Of a stretch of 64,000 nt of DNA, positions 1 through 7,850 are shown piece by piece (position 1 is the stretch's first letter; each line of letters begins with the position of its first letter). The notes beneath the pieces are model-generated. The model saw only the letters and a list, made by a program, of their open reading frames with translations, made no database searches and was not told the origin of the DNA. A program made the translations under genes and the position numbers. Origin of the DNA: Bradyrhizobium oligotrophicum S58. Lineage in GTDB: Bacteria > Pseudomonadota > Alphaproteobacteria > Rhizobiales > Xanthobacteraceae. The stretch is taken from positions 4,311,001 through 4,375,000 of the forward strand of contig NC_020453.1 in NCBI RefSeq assembly GCF_000344805.1, written 5' to 3'.

Positions 1-2
1 GC

Positions 3-155
3 GCGGCCGCCGGGGCCGTGATCGGTGGCGCCACGGGAGCGATCGCAGGCGCAACGGCTGCGTCGCGGCCGGGCTATTATCTGTCGCAAGGCAATTGCTA
101 TTATCGCTATCCGTCGGGCGAGTACGTCGCCGTCGACCCGCGCTCCTGCTACTGA
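3..155 (+). CDS. C-terminal end of a glycine-rich small exported protein (partial)
   Basis: An open frame enters from the left edge and ends at TGA 153-155. The visible 50 residues begin with a Gly/Ala-rich stretch (GAVIGGATGAIAGATAA) of glycine-zipper type, followed by a short polar tail with paired cysteines and many tyrosines (YYLSQGNCYYRYPSGEY, then a terminal CY). Small alphaproteobacterial envelope proteins often have this layout: signal peptide, glycine zipper, Tyr/Cys tail. The start and any signal peptide lie outside the window, so only the fold type can be suggested. Function unknown. Confidence 0.6.
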   Translation, partial: AAAGAVIGGATGAIAGATAASRPGYYLSQGNCYYRYPSGEYVAVDPRSCY

Positions 156-356
156 GCTCAGCCCGCGGGGCCGGGGCGCAGCGCAAATCGTGTCCCCAGC
201 ACCTGCGCATGATACCGCAGCGTCGGGGATCAACAGGCACCTCTTGCCGCTCAGGCGAGATCCGGCCCCGGACTCCGCAAAGCTCCGGGGCAGGACTCGG
301 AACGAATCCTGATACGCTCTGCTTCATTGCTCGTCCGAGGTGGGAGTTCCTGAGCC

Positions 357-743
357 ATGACCAAGGCGTCCAAGCTGGTTGCCGCCAAGGGCGGAAAGGT
401 TCTCCTGGTCCGGCGCCGCATCGACGGCCGCTGGATGTTTCCGGGCGGCCGTAAACAGGCACGGGAAACCGCAAAGGACTGTCTCAAGCGCGAGATCAGG
501 GAGGAACTTCCGAAGCTCAAGCTCGGCCGTTTGCGGCTGTGGAAGGAAGTCACGGCCAAGAACAAGCGGTCGGGACGCAAGATGAGCGACGCGATCTTCA
601 TCGCCAAGCATGCCAAGGGACGGCTGGAGATCGGCGACAAGAAGGAGATCGATCGCGCGGTCTGGCAGAAACCCTACGGGCTCAGCCTGACGCCGACGTC
701 GCGCTACATCCGCGACCAATTGTTTCCACGCAAGGCGGACTAG
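357..743 (+). CDS. NUDIX hydrolase, 128 aa
   Basis: Predicted to hydrolyse a nucleoside diphosphate linked to another moiety; the substrate is not readable from sequence. The NUDIX box lies at residues 31-51: G31, E37, then REIREEL at 45-51, which matches GX5EX7REUXEE, with Pro in place of the usual Gly after it. The short length is normal for stand-alone NUDIX enzymes. The C-terminal half is unusually basic (KNKRSGRK), recalling diphosphoinositol-polyphosphate-type NUDIX proteins, but that is only a resemblance. The gene stands alone on the plus strand, 50 bp before the next small gene. Confidence 0.85.
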   Translation: MTKASKLVAAKGGKVLLVRRRIDGRWMFPGGRKQARETAKDCLKREIREELPKLKLGRLRLWKEVTAKNKRSGRKMSDAIFIAKHAKGRLEIGDKKEIDRAVWQKPYGLSLTPTSRYIRDQLFPRKAD

Positions 744-792
744 ACTACCGGTAAACTTGGGAACATCTCGCAGGGTGGCGCGTTATCTCGTC

Positions 793-987
793 ATGACTTA
801 CGAGAGCACAGCCAAGCCGCCGCGCATTCTGACGCCCGAAGAGCGTCGAGCGCGCGACGCAACGCGCAAGGTCGAAGCAGATCAGGCCATGCGCGAACAT
901 CAAGAGGCTCAGCGGGCCTTCTATGCCAATCGTGAGAGGCTCCGGGCCGAACGTTTGGCCCGCGAAGCGGCGGACAAAGGCGATTGA
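793..987 (+). CDS. Small charged hypothetical protein, 64 aa
   Basis: A 64-residue protein rich in Arg, Glu and Ala, predicted to be almost wholly helical, probably a single coiled coil from about residue 14 (PEERRARDATRKVEADQ) to the end. It has no signal peptide, no membrane segment and no catalytic motif. I chose ATG 793 over an in-frame start 36 bp upstream because the extra residues look like untranslated sequence. It follows the NUDIX gene by 49 bp on the same strand. I do not recognise a family. Confidence 0.55.
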   Translation: MTYESTAKPPRILTPEERRARDATRKVEADQAMREHQEAQRAFYANRERLRAERLAREAADKGD

Positions 988-1009
988 ACCCGGCAGGGTT
1001 CAATCCTAG

Positions 1010-1432
1010 TCAACCCTTGGGGCGCGTCCGGAACGCGTCGGCCATGCGCAAGAACGCCCGATCAAGCAATTCGTACATGTCGCCCGTGATGTCGCAATCG
1101 AACATCGCGCGGCGCATGCACGTCATCCATTCGTCGCGCTCTGCGTCGCCGATTGGATAGGGCCTGTGCGCCGACATGATGCAGCGATGCTCCGCGCGCT
1201 CGAAATAGAGCGGCGGCCCGCCGAGCCAGCCGCTGAGATACTCGAACAACAATTGCCTGATCGGACCGAGGTCGGCATCGTGCATGGCGCGGATTCGACT
1301 GGCGTCCGGCTCCTGGTCCATGATCGCGTAGAAGCGATCGGTGAGGCGTCGCACGCCGGCCTCGCCACCGATGAGTTGGTAGGGCGTGGCCTCGATCACG
1401 ACGTCTTCGCTGGCTGGATTGGCTGCCGTCAT
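1010..1432 (-). CDS. Group II-like truncated haemoglobin, 140 aa
   Basis: Predicted small oxygen-binding globin of the 2/2 type; such proteins in soil bacteria are linked to O2/NO chemistry. The globin domain covers about residues 18-135. The proximal haem ligand should be His89 in SAHRPYPIG, followed by the ERDEW helix typical of GlbO-like proteins. An aromatic-rich segment (YLSGWLGGPPLYFER, 65-79) occupies the CD/E region. The open frame extends further upstream, but ATG 1432 starts just before the conserved domain and gives the usual length. The gene stands alone. Subgroup assignment is from motif memory, not an alignment. Confidence 0.85.
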   Translation of the reverse strand: MTAANPASEDVVIEATPYQLIGGEAGVRRLTDRFYAIMDQEPDASRIRAMHDADLGPIRQLLFEYLSGWLGGPPLYFERAEHRCIMSAHRPYPIGDAERDEWMTCMRRAMFDCDITGDMYELLDRAFLRMADAFRTRPKG

Positions 1433-1571
1433 CGCATCTCGTTTCCGTTCGTCGCCGCCAACCAATAGGCCACGGCCGCATATCGCCTTGATCTGAATCA
1501 AAGGCGAAATGACGTTCGTCGCCGCGCGGCGTGACCGCGCCGGCGTCGCTGCAGGAGAAGAGACGAATGCG

Positions 1572-1985
1572 CTAGCGGATGCTGGCCTTGACGAGGCGCT
1601 GCCGGTCGGTGTCGGCTGCGATCTGGCGCAGCGTCTGGCGCAGCAGCGCCAGATCGACCGGCTTGGAGAAGGGCGGGTAGACGTTGAGGCCAAGGATCTT
1701 GCCGGCCCGCACCGTGACGTCGCGGGTCTGGTCGTCGGAGCCGCTGATGATCAGCACCGGAACGCGGGACTTCAAGTCCGCCAGCAGCTGCAGCACCTCC
1801 GTGCCAGAGCGCTCGCCGAGATTCAGGTCGAGCGTGATGCACTCGAAGTTGCGCCGGCGCAGCACGTTCATGGCGCCGTCCACCGAGTTCACGCCGGTCG
1901 TCGCAAAGCCCGCCTGCACGGCGATCTTGCGCAGGATCGACAGATGAACATCGGCATCTTCGATCACGAGAAGTTCGTTCAGCAT
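1572..1985 (-). CDS. Stand-alone response regulator receiver protein, 137 aa
   Basis: A single CheY-like receiver domain without an output domain. The acidic pair is E9-D10, the phospho-acceptor is D53 in TLDLNLGE, the switch residues are in IISGSD near 79-84, and the conserved Lys is K108 in FSKP. Such proteins relay phosphoryl groups or act through protein contacts. No cognate histidine kinase lies nearby, so its partner is elsewhere. A longer open frame in another register overlaps it and is a codon-bias shadow. Confidence 0.88.
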   Translation of the reverse strand: MLNELLVIEDADVHLSILRKIAVQAGFATTGVNSVDGAMNVLRRRNFECITLDLNLGERSGTEVLQLLADLKSRVPVLIISGSDDQTRDVTVRAGKILGLNVYPPFSKPVDLALLRQTLRQIAADTDRQRLVKASIR

Positions 1986-2096
1986 GGTCCCCGCGCGGCT
2001 CTGTGTCGACTTTTGATGGACGCGCGAAGCTTAAGAGGGGGTTTCTGATCGCCACGTAAACATTCGGTCCCGTAGGATTACGGCACGATCTGCACG

Positions 2097-2504
2097 CTAT
2101 CCACCATTGCCCGGCAGCGCATTGGAGGAACCCGGCAGGTTCGTCATCTCAGCCGAATCGGCCGGTCGCGAGCGGCCGTTCGACTGGCGCCAGTGCTGCA
2201 CGTGCAAAAGGATCCCGGCCACCAGCAGCGGCGCGACGGCGGCGATCGCCAGCAGAGGTGACAGCGGCTTGGGGGTGATCATCTCCATCGTCATCTCGCA
2301 GACCATCCAGATGGCGGCGGAGGCGAGCACGAAGTCGCGGGAGGGGATGCGGAGCCAGTACAGGAAGCCGGTGACGATCACGGCCGGCGCAATGATCGGG
2401 CCGATCATGTAGAAATTCATCTCGGGCGGCGTCAGCGCATCGAGAACCATCGATGCCAGCAGCCACAGGCTGAAGAACATCACAGCGCCGTCGACGTATC
2501 TCAT
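2097..2504 (-). CDS. Small integral membrane protein, 135 aa
   Basis: ATG 2504 is preceded by a strong ribosome site (GGAGGTG, about 6 bases upstream), so I prefer it to a start seven codons earlier. The protein carries four probable membrane helices, roughly residues 6-26 (VMFFSLWLLASMVL), 33-52, 60-80 and 85-102, and a hydrophilic tail of about 33 residues. No known catalytic motif is visible. It lies downstream of the ScfR-like regulator gene on the same strand, with a possible tiny ORF between them. Function unknown. Confidence 0.7.
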   Translation of the reverse strand: MRYVDGAVMFFSLWLLASMVLDALTPPEMNFYMIGPIIAPAVIVTGFLYWLRIPSRDFVLASAAIWMVCEMTMEMITPKPLSPLLAIAAVAPLLVAGILLHVQHWRQSNGRSRPADSAEMTNLPGSSNALPGNGG

Positions 2505-2662
2505 GGAACACCTCCGCCGCGACATTTTGGCGCAATCTTTGTCCGGTTTATGGCTGTTCCGTCAAGGGCCATGAGCTTCCGGGTCGATTTGGAGCCGCTT
2601 TTTGCGGATTTTCGCCCCCGCCGAAGGACATCGACAAGCGTCGTGTTCCACTCGCGAGCCAT
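2501..2662 (-). CDS. Possible 53-aa coupled ORF (weak)
   Basis: A 53-codon frame begins at ATG 2662, two bases after the stop of the regulator gene, and ends in an ATGA overlap with the start of the downstream membrane-protein gene at 2504. The product would be basic (MAREWNTTLVDVLRRGRK near the start) and ends with Cys-Arg-Gly3-Val-Pro. The spacing suits translational coupling, but codons in the second half lose the GC-third bias of real genes here, so this may be chance. Confidence 0.25.
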   Translation of the reverse strand: MAREWNTTLVDVLRRGRKSAKSGSKSTRKLMALDGTAINRTKIAPKCRGGGVP

Positions 2663-2664
2663 TC

Positions 2665-4140
2665 TCAATCCGCCGAGAAGCCGAACGGCACGGATGACGT
2701 CCTGAAATCGTCGGGCAGGATCTCGCGGCCAATCGGCGGCGCCGAGCGGGCCGCGCATTTGGGCCGGTGGCAGACACGGCAGGCGACGCCGACCGGGGTC
2801 GGCGCGTCGGCATCGGGCCCGTGGCCGTCTCGGGTGTAGATCAATTGCCCTGCATGCTCGGCGGCGCAGCCGACCGCGATCGCGCGCTCGACGCGGATGG
2901 CGCCGAACGAGCCGCCGCCGGCGGTGACGGTGCGGGCGATCGAGAAGAAGCGCTGGCCGTCCGGCAGTTCGAGCCATTGCGTGACGATCTCGCGCGGCCG
3001 CTTGAAGATGCCGTGCACCGACCATAGCGGACAGGCGCCGCCGTGCCGCGCAAACGGAAATCCGGCGCCGTCGAGCAGTTTCGAGATGTTGCCGGCGGGA
3101 TCGACGCGGATCAGGAAGAACGGGATCTTTTCCGCGCCCGGCCGCTGCAGGGTGGTGACGCGATGCGCCGTCTGTTCGAAGCTGGTGCCGAACTGGCGCG
3201 CCAGCGCCTCCAGATCGTAGCGCCGGGTCTCGACCGCCTTCGCAAAGCTCGAATACGGCATGATGATCGCAGCAGCGGCGTAAGCAGCAAGCGCGCGGCG
3301 CGCCAGCAGCTCGGCGCTCTTGTTGGCGAACTTGCCGTCCTCGAGCGCAGTGCCGATCTCGGCTTCCAGCTCGAGATAAGCGAGCTGCTTGGCGAGCTCG
3401 AAATCGAGGCTCGCAGTATCCAGCGAATCCTCGATCAGCACCTGCCGGCGATGCAGGTCGAGTCGCCGGACCGAGCCGAGCATCACGCTCGGCGGCATGA
3501 AGCGGACCTGGAGATTGTGCCGCACGCGCAGCCGCTCGATGAAGCCGCCGGGGCCTGGCGACCCCTGCGACGCGCCGTGCGTCGATGCCAGCGACGACGC
3601 TTGCGCGAGGCGCTCGGCGGCATCGTCGAGACTGGCAAAATTGTTGCGGCGCGCGGCGAGGAAGCGCCTGACGTCGGCGACCGGATCATTGGCGTCGATC
3701 ATCTCCTGGCCCGGACGCGGCGCGCTGCCGGCAATTGCTGGCGCGCGCTGCTCGGCCAGCGCCAGCTGCTCCTCGCGATACGCCGTATAGAGCCGCAGGA
3801 AGGCCTCGGTCATGCCGGGGTAGCTGACGGCGAGGTCGCTGATTTCCAACCCGGGGATGTCGATGTCGGAGAACATCGGGTCCTTCAGGACCGAGTGCAT
3901 CCGCGCGGTATGATCGGCACCGCCGTCGCCGGCCAGGTCTGCCAGGTCGATCTTGTAGGTTCGGGCCAGCCGCAGCAGCATGTCGGCTGTGACCGGCCTC
4001 TGGTTACGTTCCAACAGCGCCACGTAAGGTGCTGATATTTCGAGGTCCGCGGCCATGTCGGCTTGGGTCAGGCCGAGCTCGCGCCGGAGCCTGCGCAGGC
4101 GCGGGCCCATGAAGATCGATCGTGCCGTGGCGGTGGTCAT
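2665..4140 (-). CDS. ScfR/RamB-like XRE-family transcriptional regulator, 491 aa
   Basis: Predicted to sense short-chain fatty-acyl or acetate-derived metabolites and control carbon genes. An XRE helix-turn-helix lies at about residues 12-70 (LTQADMAADLEISAPYVALL). An IrrE/DUF955-like middle region follows, and the C-terminal half is of ScfR type, ending in a cysteine cluster (CRVCHRPKC) and PPIGR. ATG 4140 opens directly onto the HTH. The gene is divergent from aceA, 144 bp apart; in actinobacteria RamB of this family represses aceA. Inverted repeats in the gap are likely operators (listed separately). Regulation of aceA here is inferred from the family and the context. Confidence 0.88.
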   Translation of the reverse strand: MTTATARSIFMGPRLRRLRRELGLTQADMAADLEISAPYVALLERNQRPVTADMLLRLARTYKIDLADLAGDGGADHTARMHSVLKDPMFSDIDIPGLEISDLAVSYPGMTEAFLRLYTAYREEQLALAEQRAPAIAGSAPRPGQEMIDANDPVADVRRFLAARRNNFASLDDAAERLAQASSLASTHGASQGSPGPGGFIERLRVRHNLQVRFMPPSVMLGSVRRLDLHRRQVLIEDSLDTASLDFELAKQLAYLELEAEIGTALEDGKFANKSAELLARRALAAYAAAAIIMPYSSFAKAVETRRYDLEALARQFGTSFEQTAHRVTTLQRPGAEKIPFFLIRVDPAGNISKLLDGAGFPFARHGGACPLWSVHGIFKRPREIVTQWLELPDGQRFFSIARTVTAGGGSFGAIRVERAIAVGCAAEHAGQLIYTRDGHGPDADAPTPVGVACRVCHRPKCAARSAPPIGREILPDDFRTSSVPFGFSAD

Positions 4141-4155
4141 GGCCAAATCCCGGTC

Positions 4156-4172
4156 TTGTAATCTCCTTACAA
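4156..4172. promoter_or_regulatory. Inverted repeat TTGTAA-N5-TTACAA, candidate operator
   Basis: A perfect 6+6 inverted repeat with a 5-base spacer, 16 bp upstream of the ScfR-like start codon and in the shared control region with aceA. The two-fold symmetry suits a dimeric XRE-type regulator, so autoregulation is likely. Binding is inferred, not shown. Confidence 0.55.
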
Positions 4173-4185
4173 CTATACACGAGAT

Positions 4186-4205
4186 ACTTGTAAAGTGTGA
4201 CAAGT
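4186..4205. promoter_or_regulatory. Inverted repeat ACTTGT-N8-ACAAGT, candidate operator
   Basis: A second perfect 6+6 inverted repeat, 80 bp upstream of aceA. It shares the TTGTAA core with the site at 4156-4172: another TTGTAA occurs at 4188-4193, giving three half-sites in 50 bp. This placement would let one regulator control both divergent genes. Confidence 0.5.
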
Positions 4206-4284
4206 TTTCCGCGCAATGTCTGGTCCGCTGTCCCCGGGTGCTTACAACAGGTCTCAGGTTGTCCTTAACCAAGGGATCACGGAC

Positions 4285-5922
4285 ATGAACTTCCAACCGC
4301 GTGGACTGAACGACCAGGCTCTCCAGGGACCCTCGTCCTACCAGGCCGAGGTCGAGGCGGCGCGTGCGCTGCTCGAGACCAACCCGACCTGGAACGGCGT
4401 CACCGCCGAGGCCGTGGCGCGCATGCGCCTGCAGAACCGCTTCAAGACCGGTCTCGACGTTGCCCGCTACACCGCGTCCGTGATGCGCGCCGACATGGCC
4501 GCCTATGATGAGGACAGCACCAAGTACACCCAGTCGCTGGGCTGCTGGCACGGCTTCATCGCGCAGCAGAAGCTGATCTCGATCAAGAAGCATTTCGGCA
4601 AGACCGACCGCCGCTACCTCTATCTCTCCGGCTGGATGATCGCGGCGCTGCGCTCCGAGTTCGGCCCGCTGCCGGACCAGTCGATGCACGAGAAGACCTC
4701 GGTGCCCGCGCTGATCGAGGAGCTCTACACCTTCCTGCGCCAGGCTGATTCCCGCGAGCTCAACGACATCTTCCGCAGCCTCGACGCGGCCCGCAAGGCC
4801 GGCGACAAGGCGAAGGAAGCCGACATCATTGCCAAGATCGACGGCTTCCAGACTCACGTCGTTCCTGTCATCGCCGACATCGACGCCGGCTTCGGCAATG
4901 CCGAGGCGACCTATCTGCTCGCCAAGAAGATGATCGAGGCGGGCGCCTGCGCGCTGCAGATCGAGAACCAGGTCTCCGACGAGAAGCAGTGCGGCCATCA
5001 GGACGGCAAGGTCACCGTGCCGCATGACGTCTTCCTGGCCAAGATCCGCGCCTGCCGCCACGCCTTCCTGGAGCTCGGCGTCGAGGACGGCATCGTCGTC
5101 ACCCGCACCGACTCGCTCGGCGCCGGCCTGACGCAGCAGATCGCCTTCTCCAGCCAGCCGGGCGATCTCGGCGACCAGTACAACAGCTTCCTCGACTGCG
5201 AGGAAGTGACGCCTGCGACCGCGCGCAGCGGCGACGTCATCATCAACCAGAACGGCAAGATGATGCGTCCGAAGCGGCTGCCCTCGAACCTCTACCAGTT
5301 CCGTCCCGGCACCGGTGAGGACCGCTGCGTGCTCGACTGCATCACCTCGCTGCAGAACGGCGCTGACCTGCTGTGGATCGAGACCGAGAAGCCGCATATC
5401 GAGCAGATCGCCAAGATGGTCGACCGCATCCGCAAGGTGATCCCGAACGCCAAGCTCGCCTACAACAACTCGCCGTCGTTCAACTGGACCCTCAACTTCC
5501 GTTGGCAGGTCTATGATGCGATGAAGGAAGCGGGCAAGGACGTCAGCAAGTACAACCGCGCCGAACTGATGAAGGCGGAGTATGACGACACCCCGCTGGC
5601 GAAGGAAGCCGACGAGCGCATCCGCACCTTCCAGGCGGACTCGGCCAAGCGCGCCGGCATCTTCCACCACCTGATCACGCTGCCGACCTACCACACGGCC
5701 GCGCTGTCGACCGACAACCTCGCCCGCGAGTATTTCGGCGAGCAGGGCATGCTGGGCTACGTCAAGAACGTCCAGCGCGCCGAGATCCGCCAGGGCATCG
5801 CCTGCGTCCGCCACCAGAACATGGCCGGCTCCGACATCGGCGACGACCACAAGGAATATTTTGCGGGCGAGAAGGCGCTGAAGGCCGGCGGCGCGCACAA
5901 CACGATGAATCAGTTCGGCTGA
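4285..5922 (+). CDS. aceA: Isocitrate lyase, 545 aa
   Basis: Cleaves isocitrate to glyoxylate and succinate, the first step of the glyoxylate shunt, needed for growth on acetate and fatty acids. The catalytic loop is EKQCGH at residues 233-238 with nucleophile Cys236; many homologues have KKCGH, and Gln replaces one Lys here, as I recall for the longer isocitrate lyases. The Mg-binding region ADIDAGFG is at 197-204. At 545 residues it belongs to the long form. ATG 4285 begins the conserved N-terminus (MNFQPRG); an in-frame start 69 bp upstream is less likely. Malate synthase is not in the window. Regulation is probably through the divergent ScfR-like gene. A strong terminator follows. Confidence 0.95.
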   Translation: MNFQPRGLNDQALQGPSSYQAEVEAARALLETNPTWNGVTAEAVARMRLQNRFKTGLDVARYTASVMRADMAAYDEDSTKYTQSLGCWHGFIAQQKLISIKKHFGKTDRRYLYLSGWMIAALRSEFGPLPDQSMHEKTSVPALIEELYTFLRQADSRELNDIFRSLDAARKAGDKAKEADIIAKIDGFQTHVVPVIADIDAGFGNAEATYLLAKKMIEAGACALQIENQVSDEKQCGHQDGKVTVPHDVFLAKIRACRHAFLELGVEDGIVVTRTDSLGAGLTQQIAFSSQPGDLGDQYNSFLDCEEVTPATARSGDVIINQNGKMMRPKRLPSNLYQFRPGTGEDRCVLDCITSLQNGADLLWIETEKPHIEQIAKMVDRIRKVIPNAKLAYNNSPSFNWTLNFRWQVYDAMKEAGKDVSKYNRAELMKAEYDDTPLAKEADERIRTFQADSAKRAGIFHHLITLPTYHTAALSTDNLAREYFGEQGMLGYVKNVQRAEIRQGIACVRHQNMAGSDIGDDHKEYFAGEKALKAGGAHNTMNQFG

Positions 5923-5947
5923 GCTTGGCTGACTGAGGACTGACAGG

Positions 5948-5990
5948 GCCCGCCTGGAGCAACATTGCTCCAGGCGGGCTTTGCTTTTGT
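5948..5990 (+). terminator. Rho-independent terminator after aceA
   Basis: A perfect 15-bp stem (5948-5962 with 5965-5979, arms beginning GCCCGCCTGGAGCAA) with a minimal loop, followed by CTTTGCTTTTG. It lies 25 bp past the aceA stop. Confidence 0.85.
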
Positions 5991-6134
5991 GCAGGCTCTC
6001 CGAAGCTCTACTCAATACCCCATCCTTGAGCGCGCTACTCATGGTCAATACGCAGCGCCAAAGTCGGACCTCACCCCTCATGGTGAGGAGCAAAAGCTGT
6101 ATTCCCGTCGGCATGAAGCGCTGACTGGAGCCCC

Positions 6135-6758
6135 TCAGCGCTCGCTCAACGCCAGCCGCGCGCCTAGCAAAGCAAAACCGCCGGCGAAGGCGCGCCGCAG
6201 CCAGGTCATCACGCGGGGACGGCTGACGACGCGATCGCGCACGGCGGCGGCGAACAGCCCGTAGAGCACGAACACCACAAATGTCATCGCCATGAACGCC
6301 GCCGACAGCTCCAGCATCAGCGCCAACGGATGCGCCGCATCGGCCGCGATGAATTGCGGCAGGAAGGCGAGGAAGAAGATCGACAGCTTTGGATTGAGGA
6401 TGTTGATCAGGAAGCCGGTCAGCACCACGCGCCAAGCCGACCGCGCATCCTGCTTTGTGTCGTCCTTGGCCTCGACCGAGAGCGCGCCGCGCTCGCCGAG
6501 CGTCTGCCAGGCCATGTAGAGAAGATACGCGACGCCGCAATATTTCAGCGCCGCAAACGCCAGCGCACTGGTGTGCAGCACGGCAGCAAGACCCACGATC
6601 GCGGCGAGCATCGCCGGAAGAATGCCGAGCGTGCAGCCGAACGCCGCGGCAATGCTCATACGCGACCCCTTCGTCAGCGCCACCGCGAGCGTGTAGAGCA
6701 CGCCGGTGCCGGGCGAGGCCACCACGATCAGCGAGGTCAGCAGGAAGGCAGTGGACAT
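6135..6758 (-). CDS. LysE/RhtB family amino-acid exporter, 207 aa
   Basis: Predicted inner-membrane exporter of amino acids or derivatives. It shows the family hallmarks: an N-terminal helix with the SPGTGVLYTLA segment (15-25), a G-rich second helix (AFGCTLGILPAM), and the NPKLSIFFLAFLPQF motif in the second half. About six membrane helices are visible and the length is typical. It is transcribed toward aceA and converges with it, separated by the terminator and a repeat-like stretch. The substrate cannot be told from sequence. A second LysE-type gene lies at 23.4 kb. Confidence 0.88.
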   Translation of the reverse strand: MSTAFLLTSLIVVASPGTGVLYTLAVALTKGSRMSIAAAFGCTLGILPAMLAAIVGLAAVLHTSALAFAALKYCGVAYLLYMAWQTLGERGALSVEAKDDTKQDARSAWRVVLTGFLINILNPKLSIFFLAFLPQFIAADAAHPLALMLELSAAFMAMTFVVFVLYGLFAAAVRDRVVSRPRVMTWLRRAFAGGFALLGARLALSER

Positions 6759-7850
6759 CGGCGGGCTCCCAGGGTCGCGGCCGTTCAGGCGCAGGGCGGT
6801 CGGCGCATCTCAAATCGGCCTCCATCATTCCACGGCGCAGCGGCGGGCGATAGAAGGGAGCAAGACACGGGTCGGTGACGACCGGGCGCGCCGTCCTTTG
6901 CGTCGTCATAGAGGACGCACAGCGGATCATGCGGGCAGGGGACAGGGGACGTGTTCATCCGTCATCGCGACGCGCTTCGCGTCCGAGCTATTCAGTTCGT
7001 TTCGCCCTCATCAAACAGAGGGCGCGGGGAATGCCGGGCTGCAGGCCGCAACCCATGGCCCGCCTGCAGAAGAAAAAGCAGGCGGCAGTCACCACAGGTT
7101 CAGCCGACAACCGGCATTCCCCGCGCGATGGTCTTCACGCTTATACGCGATCTCCCCGGTGTCCGGCTTGATAGCCACCGTCGCCCTCGGGGCTCATCAT
7201 CCCCCAGGACTTGGCGCCAGCTTCGGGGCGCCAGGACCACGCGATTTCACGTCCGCAAAGAGCCGTTCGTCCGCGCGCCTGAGCACGCTGCGACCCACCC
7301 GCGGCCACCGCTCCCCGCACCCAACGTCCGTGACGATCGCGAAACGCCCCTCTCGAGGAGCACGGGATGACTGCAGTCAACCATCGATTTCGGAAAAAGT
7401 GAAGCCAAATATTTTCGCGGGAGGGACTGGACAGGGATGATCGTCTTGAGCGGCCTGATGAAATGAGTTTTTCCGCGCATCCTCACTGCGCGCTACTGAA
7501 AAGCGCTGCGCCGTCGCGCCATGATCCAGGCTCTGCCCCATGAAGGCCCGCCGGCTCCTGCAACCGGTGCAGGTATCGAACGCGCCGCCCTGGCATTGAT
7601 CGCGAGGAAGGTTGTGGCGGAGCAACGGCGTCATGTCGATGACCCCTGAAATCCCGGCGCTGGCGATCGTCTGACACATCCAATGTCACCGACCTAATTA
7701 GTGCCGGGGGACGACAGTGACTGTGTCCTGCCCGCAACGTCATCGGTTTTTGATAGTCGCTCTATTCCCCCCGAGGTTGCGGCTATTGTTCCCCAGATCG
7801 GCCCCTGCTACCGCTGGTCAACGAGCGTTGGGGATGCCGTGGGGGCTCAA
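6759..7850. other. Long gene-poor stretch with repeat-like DNA
   Basis: About 1.1 kb with no convincing gene. Its middle (about 6990-7450) holds a structured block resembling a dispersed family I associate with Bradyrhizobiaceae, often mis-annotated as short proteins; see the inverted repeat at 7022-7126. A minus-strand frame at 7377-7679 has a Cys-rich patch (QCQGGAFDTCTGC) but runs into the repeat and has no clear ribosome site. The last 160 bp should hold the promoter of the lipoprotein gene at 7851. Confidence 0.55.
7022..7126. repeat. Long inverted repeat with nested hairpins
   Basis: A perfect 16-bp inverted repeat: GCGCGGGGAATGCCGG at 7022-7037 and its complement at 7111-7126. Inside lie CTGCAGGC/GCCTGCAG (7039-7046 with 7062-7069) and an alternative pairing CGCCTGC/GCAGGCG (7061-7067 with 7078-7084) around an A-rich loop. 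The two inner pairings compete for the same bases. It looks like a structured repeat or RNA element rather than coding sequence. Confidence 0.6.

Noticed and set aside
2665..6930. A 1421-codon minus-strand open frame running through the regulator and antisense to aceA
   Set aside because: Only the part up to 4140 is the regulator gene. The rest is antisense to aceA and reflects high-GC codon bias with few stops.
7377..7679. Cys-containing minus-strand frame in the gene-poor region
   Set aside because: Its end lies inside the dispersed repeat, there is no clear ribosome site, and codon bias is weak.
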